This document shows, piece after piece, positions 40,123 to 46,814 of a stretch of 64,000 bases of DNA. Numbering within the stretch: position 1 is the stretch's first letter; each line of letters opens with the position of its first letter. The stretch is taken from NCBI GenBank assembly GCA_910579705.1, contig CAJTUI010000003.1:1-64000 (forward strand), in the 5' to 3' direction. The notes below the pieces were generated by a model. It did no database searches. It was given only the letters and a program-made list of their open reading frames with translations, and was not told the origin of the DNA. The position numbers and the translations under genes were made by a program. This stretch comes from an uncultured Christensenella sp. GTDB taxonomy: Bacteria; Bacillota; Clostridia; Christensenellales; Borkfalkiaceae.

Positions 40123-42786
40123 TTATGCCTTTACGGCGCTTTTGTAAACGTAACAGCTGACCGCGGCAATCTTCTGCGCGCCGCTTACACCCGTCTGCAA
40201 CGCCCTTGCGCCGGCAGACTCGCCGTTTACATACAAATCCCAACCGCCCGAAGGAAGAGTGAAATCGTAATCGGTTTCCTTCGCGTTGTAGATTATAAGA
40301 AGTTTTTCGTTAGTGTCCGTATCCGTCACGGTGAACGCGACGAACGCGCCGTCTTTCTTGACCGCCTCGCAAACGTACTTGCGCTTTACGTCGTCGGCCG
40401 CGTAAGGAAGTCTCAACGTGTCGCAGGACTTGCGGAATTCGATAAGGCCCTTGTAGTACAGCATCATCTTGTATTCCGAGGAACCTGTTTTAAGCGCGTC
40501 CCAGTCGATATTGTTTACCGCGTCGGACGCGTTGTAGCTGTTTTCGTTATAGCTGCCGTCTGCGTTCTTTTTGGAGCGGAGCATCTCCTCTCCCGCCTGC
40601 ATAAACGGCACGCCGAGCGAGGTCTGCACAATCGCCGCGGACAGCGCGTTGCGTTTAAGGCGCATTTGCAGGGTAGCCCCCTCTTCGCCGTAGGCGTGAC
40701 AAATTCTGTCCCAAAGCGTGTTGTTGTCGTGCGCGGAAACATAGTTTATAACCTGAGTGGGGTTGGCCGCAAACCAGCTTGCGCCCTCGTACTCGGTAAA
40801 TTCGGGGTTGTTGTAACAGCCCGTAACGCCGAAAAGCACTCTGTCGAGATAAGAGTCCTTTGCGCCCGTTGCAAAGCCCGTGTCGTTTATATCGAATACC
40901 GAGCCCTTAGCGCCGTCCCTCAATACGTCGTTAAACATCGCGATACCGTTTACGCCCTTGGTGGAAGTGCCGTTGTTGAGTTTGATAAGGTTAGCGAGCA
41001 CCGCACTGTCATTTTCGTCGAGCATAGAAGTGCCGCCCGTCCAGCCCTCGCCGTAAATGAGCGCCGAGGGATTTTTTGCGTGAACGGCCTTTTCGATTTC
41101 CTGCATAGTCTTTAAATCGTGCAGACCCATAAGGTCGAAACGGAAACCGTCGAGGTTGTATTCCTCCTGCCAGTAGGTGACGGAGTCTATCATAAATTTA
41201 CGGAACATCGACCTGTCGGAGGCCGTGTCGTTTCCGCAGCCCGAACCGCTTGAAAGAGTGCCGTCGCCGTTGTAACGGTAGTAATAGTAAGGCACAATCT
41301 TTGAGAAGTTGGAGTCCGCCGAATAGGTGTGGTTGTAAACCACGTCCATAACGACGCCGATACCCTGTTCGTGCAGGGCCTGAACCATCTGTTTATACTC
41401 GTTCACGCGCACCGCGCCGTCCGCGGGGTCGGTGGAATAACTGCCCTCGGGAACGTTATAGTTAAGCGGGTCGTAGCCCCAGTTGAAACCGTCGTTCTTG
41501 CTCTCGTCCACGGACGCATAGTCGAACGAAGGCAGAAGATGGACGTGGGTGATACCAAGCTCTTTGAGATAGTCCACGCCCACTGGAACGCCGCTTGCGT
41601 TTTTAAGGCCCGTTTCGGTGAACGCGAGATACTTGCCCTTGTACTTGGACGCCGTAATCCTGTTGGAGAAGTCGCGGATATGCACTTCCCAGATCTGCGC
41701 GTCGGTATAGTTTTCTATGCCCGTGTCGAACGGCGTATCCGTCCAACCCTCGGGGTCGGTCGAATCCAGATCGACAATCATTCCGCGGCCGCCGTTAAGC
41801 CCCGCCGAACGCGCGTACGGGTCTACCGCCTCGTTTTCGCCCGCGGAAGTAGTCACAGTATAAGTGTAGTACTTTCCTGCAAGGTTTGCGTTGCGGGTAT
41901 ACGACCAAACGCCCTTTTCGCCTCTGGTCATAGGTATGGTCTCCACGGGTTTACCGAGATAGCCTATATCGTAAAGGTTGAGAACGACCTTTGAGGCCGT
42001 GGGCGCCCAAAGACGGAACGTAGTTTCGTTCTCCGTCAAAATAACGCCGAGCTCGCCGTCGTAGGTGTACTCCCTTTCGAAAGCCGCGCTGGAAAAATAG
42101 GTCATAGGAACGACGGACACTTCGTCAAAGCCTTCTATTTTGACGGTGTACGCCTTGGATAAATCGAGCTCTTCGCCGAGCGTGTAAACGTTGCCCGCCG
42201 CCTCCGCGGTGATGGCGACGTTTTTACCGTCCGCGTCGGTTATTTTAACATTGTCTTTGGAAATTGCGGCCGAGTCGCTGGACGTGACTTTGACGTGCGT
42301 TTTGTCCAACATATCGGCGATAGAAATAAATCTCATAATTTCAAGCGTCTTTCCGCCGTCCGTACTGGTGTAGTTATTGGGGTCGCCCGCTTTGGTGTAA
42401 ATTTCTGTGTAGTCGCCGCTGAGCGTAACCTTACGGTCTGAATCCGTACCGTCCTTGTTGGCCGAGCCCCACTCCTCGCCGCCGGGCGCCGAGCAGTTGG
42501 TCCTTATTATGAACCCGACCGTTTCCGTGGTGTCGGGAACGTTGACGACAACCTTGCCGCCGTACGCGCAATTATGGAACTTATAGCCCCTTCCCACAAC
42601 GCTGCCGTACCAGAGCCACACGTCGCAATCCTCATAGCCCGCTTCGCGGTTGTAATAAATAGTAAGCTGTCTGCACCCGTCTTCGAGTTCGAGCGTGTAT
42701 TCCTTGTCGGGTTTCTTCCCGCACGCGCCAAACACCATCAAAGCCGAAAGCAAAAGGCAGATCACCGCCGTAAATAATTTCTTCAC
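40123..42786 (-). CDS. type I pullulanase, cell-surface lipoprotein
   Basis: About 887 residues. The signal peptide ends in lipobox FGAC. N-terminal PUD/CBM41-like domain (LTIYYNREAGYEDCDVWLWY, ~45-130), a linker, CBM48 (~250-350), then the GH13_14 catalytic domain. The pullulanase motif reads FNWGYDP; GFRFDLMG holds the nucleophile, YGEGWTG the acid/base Glu and YVSAHDN the stabilising Asp. It debranches alpha-1,6 bonds. GTG 42786 is preferred as start because CGGAG lies 9 nt upstream; GTG 42792 is too close to it. Confidence 0.93.
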   Translation of the reverse strand: MKKLFTAVICLLLSALMVFGACGKKPDKEYTLELEDGCRQLTIYYNREAGYEDCDVWLWYGSVVGRGYKFHNCAYGGKVVVNVPDTTETVGFIIRTNCSAPGGEEWGSANKDGTDSDRKVTLSGDYTEIYTKAGDPNNYTSTDGGKTLEIMRFISIADMLDKTHVKVTSSDSAAISKDNVKITDADGKNVAITAEAAGNVYTLGEELDLSKAYTVKIEGFDEVSVVPMTYFSSAAFEREYTYDGELGVILTENETTFRLWAPTASKVVLNLYDIGYLGKPVETIPMTRGEKGVWSYTRNANLAGKYYTYTVTTSAGENEAVDPYARSAGLNGGRGMIVDLDSTDPEGWTDTPFDTGIENYTDAQIWEVHIRDFSNRITASKYKGKYLAFTETGLKNASGVPVGVDYLKELGITHVHLLPSFDYASVDESKNDGFNWGYDPLNYNVPEGSYSTDPADGAVRVNEYKQMVQALHEQGIGVVMDVVYNHTYSADSNFSKIVPYYYYRYNGDGTLSSGSGCGNDTASDRSMFRKFMIDSVTYWQEEYNLDGFRFDLMGLHDLKTMQEIEKAVHAKNPSALIYGEGWTGGTSMLDENDSAVLANLIKLNNGTSTKGVNGIAMFNDVLRDGAKGSVFDINDTGFATGAKDSYLDRVLFGVTGCYNNPEFTEYEGASWFAANPTQVINYVSAHDNNTLWDRICHAYGEEGATLQMRLKRNALSAAIVQTSLGVPFMQAGEEMLRSKKNADGSYNENSYNASDAVNNIDWDALKTGSSEYKMMLYYKGLIEFRKSCDTLRLPYAADDVKRKYVCEAVKKDGAFVAFTVTDTDTNEKLLIIYNAKETDYDFTLPSGGWDLYVNGESAGARALQTGVSGAQKIAAVSCYVYKSAVKA

Positions 42787-42851
42787 CTGCACAATCTCCG
42801 TTTAAATATTTTTTTGAAAATAGCAAGGATTTAAAAACCTGTCGGTAGTTT

Positions 42852-42909
42852 CGTAACGATTTCCGATAGTTTTCGAAAATTATTATATCATATTTTCGAA
42901 AGATGTCAA
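42852..42909 (-). promoter_or_regulatory. pullulanase promoter with three operator-like boxes
   Basis: TTGACA (42904-42909), 16 nt, TATAAT (42882-42887) on the minus strand. Boxes with CG at 42852 (TTTCGTAA), 42874 (TTTTCGAAAA) and 42897 (TTTTCGAAA) are 22-23 bp apart. The geometry matches the malQ promoter. Confidence 0.75.
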
Positions 42910-43002
42910 GGGAATAATGGTTAAATTTTTCAAAAAATGTAAATAGTTAAAGCCTGCATTACAAGCAGCCCGGCGGATAGACAATTACCTGCGTATTAAC
43001 GA

Positions 43003-43031
43003 TTGACAATTAAGACGATTTTTATTAAAAT
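43003..43031 (+). promoter_or_regulatory. tRNA-Leu promoter
   Basis: TTGACA (43003-43008), 17 nt, TAAAAT (43026-43031); the expected start is about 8 nt before the tRNA. Confidence 0.75.
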
Positions 43032-43046
43032 TAAATAAATTTAAAT

Positions 43047-43128
43047 GCGGATATGGCGGAACGGCAGACGCGCCGGACTTAGAATCCGGTGAGCAATCGT
43101 GTAGGTTCAAATCCTATTATCCGCACCA
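43047..43128 (+). tRNA. tRNA-Leu (TAG)
   Basis: 82 nt, class II type. Acceptor GCGGATA pairs with TATCCGC, the anticodon stem CCGGA/TCCGG holds loop CTTAGAA with anticodon TAG (43080-43082), there is a short variable arm, and the T arm is TAGG-TTCAAAT-CCTA. CCA is encoded. Confidence 0.92.
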
Positions 43129-43132
43129 CAAA

Positions 43133-43171
43133 CAAAAAGGACAACGGCTTTACCGTTGTCCTTTTTGTTTA
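43133..43171 (+). terminator. terminator after tRNA-Leu (bidirectional)
   Basis: AAAAAGGACAACGG and CCGTTGTCCTTTTT. It also ends the convergent hydrolase gene, whose stop is at 43169. Confidence 0.88.
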
Positions 43172-43948
43172 TTTTGTCCAGAACGAGAGCAGGCACTCGT
43201 TAAACCCGTTCGGGTTATCCATATTCGCGCAGTGCCCCGCGCCCTTCAAAATTACCTTGTCGCAATTCTGCCTTTCCGCCCATTCGTTTACGATTTGAAT
43301 TTCCATAGGGATATCGTGCTCGCCGCACCCGACCAACAGCGGATAACGCGCTTTTTCGGGCGGATATTTGTTGACGAGATTTTTCAGCTTAGCCAGATAC
43401 TTAAACGACTTTTTTCTGAACTTTATGTTAAGGTTATAAAATTCCTCCTGCGCCTCTTTCGTATAAGCGCTGATGCGTTTATTTGCCTTTGCAAACCACT
43501 TGACGGAAACAAACGCTTTCATCATCATTTTCATCTGACCCTTGGAATTGGCCCTCTGCTTTTCCAAGTCGAAATTATTTATATCGTATCCGCCGAAACA
43601 GGCGAGCGACAAAACTTTATCGCCGTACTTGTTAGCAAAATCCTGAATAAACACCGAACCCAGCGACACGCCGACGAAGTGTGCGCCGCAAATTTCGTGC
43701 TTTTGAAAAATTTCGTAAATCCAGTCCGCCGTCTTTTCTATGCTATCGCCCCTGCCCGCGCGGCAGGAATTGCCGTGACCGAGAATATCCACGGCGAGCA
43801 AGTTATACTTACCAGAAAAGTACTCGAATTGTTTTTCAAACATTCTGTGGTCCACGAAAGCGGCGTGAACGAAAACCACCCATTCCCCGTTTGCGCTATC
43901 GTCCACGTAATAGGCGACGGGGCTGTGTTCAAGACGTAACATTTTCAT
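43169..43948 (-). CDS. alpha/beta-hydrolase
   Basis: 259 residues. The nucleophile elbow is GVSLGS (Ser), with HAAFVDHRMF for the oxyanion region, LLVGCGEHDIPM near the acid, and GAGHCANMD for the catalytic His. Substrate unknown. It starts one nucleotide after the PadR stop and AAGGAG lies within the PadR end, so the two are co-translated and the PadR protein probably controls it. Confidence 0.88.
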   Translation of the reverse strand: MKMLRLEHSPVAYYVDDSANGEWVVFVHAAFVDHRMFEKQFEYFSGKYNLLAVDILGHGNSCRAGRGDSIEKTADWIYEIFQKHEICGAHFVGVSLGSVFIQDFANKYGDKVLSLACFGGYDINNFDLEKQRANSKGQMKMMMKAFVSVKWFAKANKRISAYTKEAQEEFYNLNIKFRKKSFKYLAKLKNLVNKYPPEKARYPLLVGCGEHDIPMEIQIVNEWAERQNCDKVILKGAGHCANMDNPNGFNECLLSFWTK

Positions 43949-43949
43949 T

Positions 43950-44483
43950 TTATCTGCTCCTTATAGCGTTTAATAAGTTATTATACCAGTCGATATTGAA
44001 CTTCATAAAGTCACGCCCGTATTCCGCGGTACGCAACTGATAAAACAAAATGTCGTTGCCGCTTATCCCGGCCGCCAAATCTTCGCCCTCTTTGCAGATT
44101 TTGTCAAGACTGCCGTATATTTTCACCAGCCCGGAGATATGGCTTTCAATAAGTTTTATGCGCGTTTCTTTTTCGGTAAAGCCCATAAAATATATCTTCG
44201 TCAGTTCAGGATTTTTAGCGGCGTGGCAGTCAATCGGCGCGTTTACCCATGACCCGAACTGTTTTTTACCCGACTCCGTTATGACGTACAGCTTTTTAAT
44301 CCTGCCGTTTTCCTTTATTTCTTCAACGCCGATACAACCGCTTTTCAACAGCTTTTTAAGCGCGGCCTGTATACTGCCCGTACTGCAACTGTACATCAGG
44401 TTCAGCCCTTCGTTTATACGTTTGCGCAACTGATAAATCGTGCGCGGCTGCAACAATAACAACCCTAAAATTATATTCTCCAT
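43950..44483 (-). CDS. PadR-family regulator
   Basis: 177 residues. The winged HTH (about 1-85) reads NIILGLLLLQPRTIYQLRKRI, GSIQAALKKLLKSGCI and RIKKLYVITESGKKQF; the C-terminal helical domain is about 90 residues (PadR_C). ATG 44483 is chosen because the promoter TTGACA-N17-TACTAT (minus) ends 8 nt before it; ATG 44501 would lie inside that promoter and has no ribosome site. The palindrome TTACTA-T-TAGTAA over the -10 fits autorepression. Confidence 0.88.
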   Translation of the reverse strand: MENIILGLLLLQPRTIYQLRKRINEGLNLMYSCSTGSIQAALKKLLKSGCIGVEEIKENGRIKKLYVITESGKKQFGSWVNAPIDCHAAKNPELTKIYFMGFTEKETRIKLIESHISGLVKIYGSLDKICKEGEDLAAGISGNDILFYQLRTAEYGRDFMKFNIDWYNNLLNAIRSR

Positions 44484-44485
44484 TA

Positions 44486-44520
44486 TTACTAATAGTAACA
44501 TTATCTTTTTGAAATGTCAA
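44486..44520 (-). promoter_or_regulatory. padR promoter with palindromic operator
   Basis: Minus strand: TTGACA (44515-44520), 17 nt, TACTAT (44492-44497), followed after 8 nt by ATG 44483. TTACTAATAGTAA (44486-44498) is a perfect 6-1-6 palindrome covering the -10. Confidence 0.65.
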
Positions 44521-44530
44521 CGGAATTAAT

Positions 44531-44560
44531 AAGACAGCGGGCTGAACCGCTGTCTTTTTT
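44531..44560. terminator. orphan terminator-like hairpin
   Basis: AAGACAGCGG (44531-44540) and CCGCTGTCTT (44547-44556) plus T run. No gene on the plus strand ends here, and on the minus strand it lies upstream of the padR promoter, so its client is not evident. From here to 44678 I see no gene. Confidence 0.6.
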
Positions 44561-44678
44561 TATCGCGCCGTAAATTGCATCATTTTCAGCGCGGTGCTTT
44601 CGCAAATCCTTAATTATCAAAGCTGTGCGGAAGGTTAAATTTATGTAAAAACAATAGCTTGATTTTGTCGCATAATTA

Positions 44679-44707
44679 TTGATTTTACGCCCGCGCCGTG
44701 TTATAAT
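44679..44707 (+). promoter_or_regulatory. promoter of the small lipoprotein gene
   Basis: TTGATT (44679-44684), 17 nt, TATAAT (44702-44707). Confidence 0.65.
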
Positions 44708-44728
44708 ACACGTATCAGAGGAATGAAT

Positions 44729-45145
44729 ATGAAAAAAATACTTATAAGCCTTTGCGCAGGTATTTTACTGATACTTGCGGCGGCGCTCTGCGCGTGCGGC
44801 GACAAAAACGACGGAACGTATTATCCGCCGTTCGAAGAAATGAAAACCAATCTCGAAAGCAAGGGTTACACTGTCGTACTGGACGGCGATTTATCCGACG
44901 ACGACGCAAACAAGCGCGGCGGGACGATGTTATCGGCACGAAAAACGGACGAATACCTCTTCTTTTACCGGCTTGATAATGCCGCGGACTGCGATTATTT
45001 CTATAACGTTCTGGAAGAAGAATGTGCGGACTATAATTCGCTTGTCAAAATAGCGAACGACGAAAAGTACGGAAACATCGTTTATTGCGGAACGGCGGAC
45101 GCCGTAGACGCCGCCGGCATTAAAGTGGTGAACGTGAAAGTTTAA
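44729..45145 (+). CDS. small lipoprotein of unknown function
   Basis: 138 residues. MKKILISLCAGILLILAAALCAC is a lipoprotein signal (split here at the lipobox LCAC), followed by GDKNDGTYYPPFEEM and a soluble alpha/beta domain of about 110 residues, with DGDLSDDDANKRGGTML and NIVYCGTADAVDAA. GAGGA is 7 nt before ATG 44729; the ATG 6 nt earlier is also possible. Not recognised. Confidence 0.8.
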   Translation: MKKILISLCAGILLILAAALCACGDKNDGTYYPPFEEMKTNLESKGYTVVLDGDLSDDDANKRGGTMLSARKTDEYLFFYRLDNAADCDYFYNVLEEECADYNSLVKIANDEKYGNIVYCGTADAVDAAGIKVVNVKV

Positions 45146-45160
45146 ACTTAAAATTGAATA

Positions 45161-45245
45161 CCGCCACCGGGTGGAAAAATGCAAATCGGGCATTCCGTTT
45201 ACGTCGTTAGGTCTTTGAAGACGTAAACAGGGGTGCCTTTATTTT
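45161..45245 (+). promoter_or_regulatory. structured leader with terminator-like hairpin before pnuC
   Basis: Inner stem GTTTACGTC (45197-45205)/GACGTAAAC (45220-45228) continues into GGCATTCC (45189-45196)/GGGGTGCC (45230-45237) with one bulged A, followed by TTATTTT. An alternative stem AATGC (45178-45182)/GCATT (45190-45194) would take its 5' strand away. CCAC/GTGG stands upstream. This looks like a transcription attenuator. It does not match any riboswitch consensus I can recall. Confidence 0.5.
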
Positions 45246-45255
45246 AGGAGTAAAT

Positions 45256-45963
45256 ATGAAATTTTTCAAAGACACTTTCAAGTCTCTTACAAAAAAGGAC
45301 ATTGCGCTGTGGATATGCTCGATAATAGCGATAACCGTTTCGTTTTTCGCAATGAAAAACGATAACTGGCTTACCCTCTGCGCCTCTCTGATAGGCGCGA
45401 CTTCGCTCATATTTCTGGCCAAGGGCAACGTGCTGGGTCAGTTTTTAATGGTTGCGTTCGCCGTGCTTTACGGCGTTATTTCGTTTACCTACAAGTATTA
45501 CGGCGAAATGATAACGTACGTGGGAATGACGCTGCCAATCGCCGTGCTATCCATAGTTACATGGCTGAAAAATCCGTATAACGGTAAAACCGAAGTAAAG
45601 ATAAACACAATCGCATTGAAAGAGTACTGTTTTGCGGCCGCGCTGACCTGCGCCGTCACCGTTGCGTTTTACTTTATTTTGAGATATTTCAACACAGCAA
45701 ACCTCATTTTAAGCACGGTGTCCGTGTTTACCAGTTTTTCCGCCTCCTACTTCGAGCTGCGCCGCAGCGAGCTGTACGCCGTGTGTTTCGTGTTTAACGA
45801 CGGAGTGCTGATTGCGCTGTGGGTTTTAGCTACGATAGAGCAGATTAACTATCTTTCTATGGTCGTATGTTTCTCGATATTCCTTATTAACGATTTATAC
45901 GGCTTTGCGTGCTGGACAGCCGCAAAGAAAAAACAGCGGCTTTCGCCGCCGCCGGAACTTTAA
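45256..45963 (+). CDS. PnuC-family nicotinamide riboside transporter
   Basis: 235 residues, seven membrane helices, and family phrases LCASLIGATSLIFLAKGN, LYGVISFTYKYYGEM, IVTWLKNPYNGK and NDLYGFACWTAAKKK. PnuC proteins transport nicotinamide riboside; relatives carry thiamine or riboflavin, so the exact vitamin is uncertain. AGGAG stands 5-6 nt before the ATG. The long leader hairpin suggests cofactor-linked control. The terminator is at 45973. Confidence 0.85.
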   Translation: MKFFKDTFKSLTKKDIALWICSIIAITVSFFAMKNDNWLTLCASLIGATSLIFLAKGNVLGQFLMVAFAVLYGVISFTYKYYGEMITYVGMTLPIAVLSIVTWLKNPYNGKTEVKINTIALKEYCFAAALTCAVTVAFYFILRYFNTANLILSTVSVFTSFSASYFELRRSELYAVCFVFNDGVLIALWVLATIEQINYLSMVVCFSIFLINDLYGFACWTAAKKKQRLSPPPEL

Positions 45964-45972
45964 GAGTTGCAA

Positions 45973-46008
45973 AAAAGCTCTCAAACAATTTGTTTGAGAG
46001 CTTTTAAA
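45973..46008. terminator. bidirectional terminator, 15-bp stem
   Basis: AAAAGCTCTCAAACA (45973-45987) and TGTTTGAGAGCTTTT (45991-46005). Confidence 0.88.
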
Positions 46009-46027
46009 TTAAAATAAAATAACAATT

Positions 46028-46699
46028 TTACCACACGATAAGCGCAATGGCTTGCCCCGCATAACTGACCGTTACCGAACGGCTTGGTATCGTCCCTAAA
46101 TTTTCAACGGGATCTCTGACTATAATACGCATCGATATTTTCAATTCTTCGTGCGGGGCGATAGTATCGGCGGGATAAATGTAATCAATATATAACGACT
46201 TATTATTTATTGAAAAATTTTCTCGCCTGCACGTTTTACTGAAATCGGTTGAATTATAAACGTTGAAATTAATAAGAAAGCTCTTATTGGATTGGTTGAT
46301 ATAAAAAGTTTCGTCCGACAAATAAGTAATTTCAAAACCGTTTACTTCAACGGTTTGCGTCTTATTATCCTTGTTAAATAATACGCCCACAGTAACGGAC
46401 AGCGCAACAACCGCCGCAAACATTACGACAAGCGCCGATATAAGCACAACTATCAATTTGTTTTTGCGGTCGGCAGTTGTCGTTTCGTGTTTTATCTCCG
46501 CACCGTCGTTCACAAGATAATCAACGCTCACACCAAAGAACGAAGATAAAAGCTCAACCGAAGTAATATCGGGAATAGACTTGCCTTTCTCCCATTTTGA
46601 AATTGCTTGTTTTGTCACGTGCAATTTGTCTGCAAGTTGCTGCTGCGTTAATTTCTTGGAAATTCTTAATTCCTTGATTTTGTTTTTTATTTGTTCCAT
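46028..46699 (-). CDS. XRE HTH protein with membrane anchor and external domain
   Basis: 223 residues. N-terminal HTH_3 (1-60, KNKIKELRISKKLTQQQLAD, KLHVTKQAISKWEKGKSI); then a linker, one membrane helix (about 78-103, IVVLISALVVMFAAVVALSV), and an extracytoplasmic domain of about 115 residues with a Cys near the middle (FSKTCRREN). This is a one-component membrane-bound regulator layout. ATG 46699 is only 6 nt past TACAAT; there is no ribosome site, so it is probably leaderless. The signal sensed is unknown. Confidence 0.85.
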   Translation of the reverse strand: MEQIKNKIKELRISKKLTQQQLADKLHVTKQAISKWEKGKSIPDITSVELLSSFFGVSVDYLVNDGAEIKHETTTADRKNKLIVVLISALVVMFAAVVALSVTVGVLFNKDNKTQTVEVNGFEITYLSDETFYINQSNKSFLINFNVYNSTDFSKTCRRENFSINNKSLYIDYIYPADTIAPHEELKISMRIIVRDPVENLGTIPSRSVTVSYAGQAIALIVW

Positions 46700-46705
46700 A
46701 ATCCG

Positions 46706-46734
46706 ATTGTAACACAATCGATTTATTTTTTCAA
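46706..46734 (-). promoter_or_regulatory. promoter giving a leaderless transcript
   Basis: TTGAAA (46729-46734), 17 nt, TACAAT (46706-46711) on the minus strand; 6 nt to ATG 46699. Confidence 0.65.
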
Positions 46735-46814
46735 TTAAATGCCGGTCAACTTGCGGTTGATTCGGGTATATAGTTAAACCACATCATCGGAACTACGCAA
46801 AGCCGCCCTCTTTT

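Noticed and set aside
38851..41115. Long open frame of about 754 codons on the plus strand
   Set aside because: It lies antisense across the lipoprotein and pullulanase genes, is rich in Arg/Val/Phe typical of complement frames, and has no recognisable domain or promoter.
45229..45250. AGGGGTGCC before pnuC as the 5' segment of a TPP riboswitch
   Set aside because: The later conserved TPP parts (CTGAGA and the ACCTGATCTGGATAATGCCAGCG-like core) are absent. The bases are fully used as the 3' side of the hairpin.
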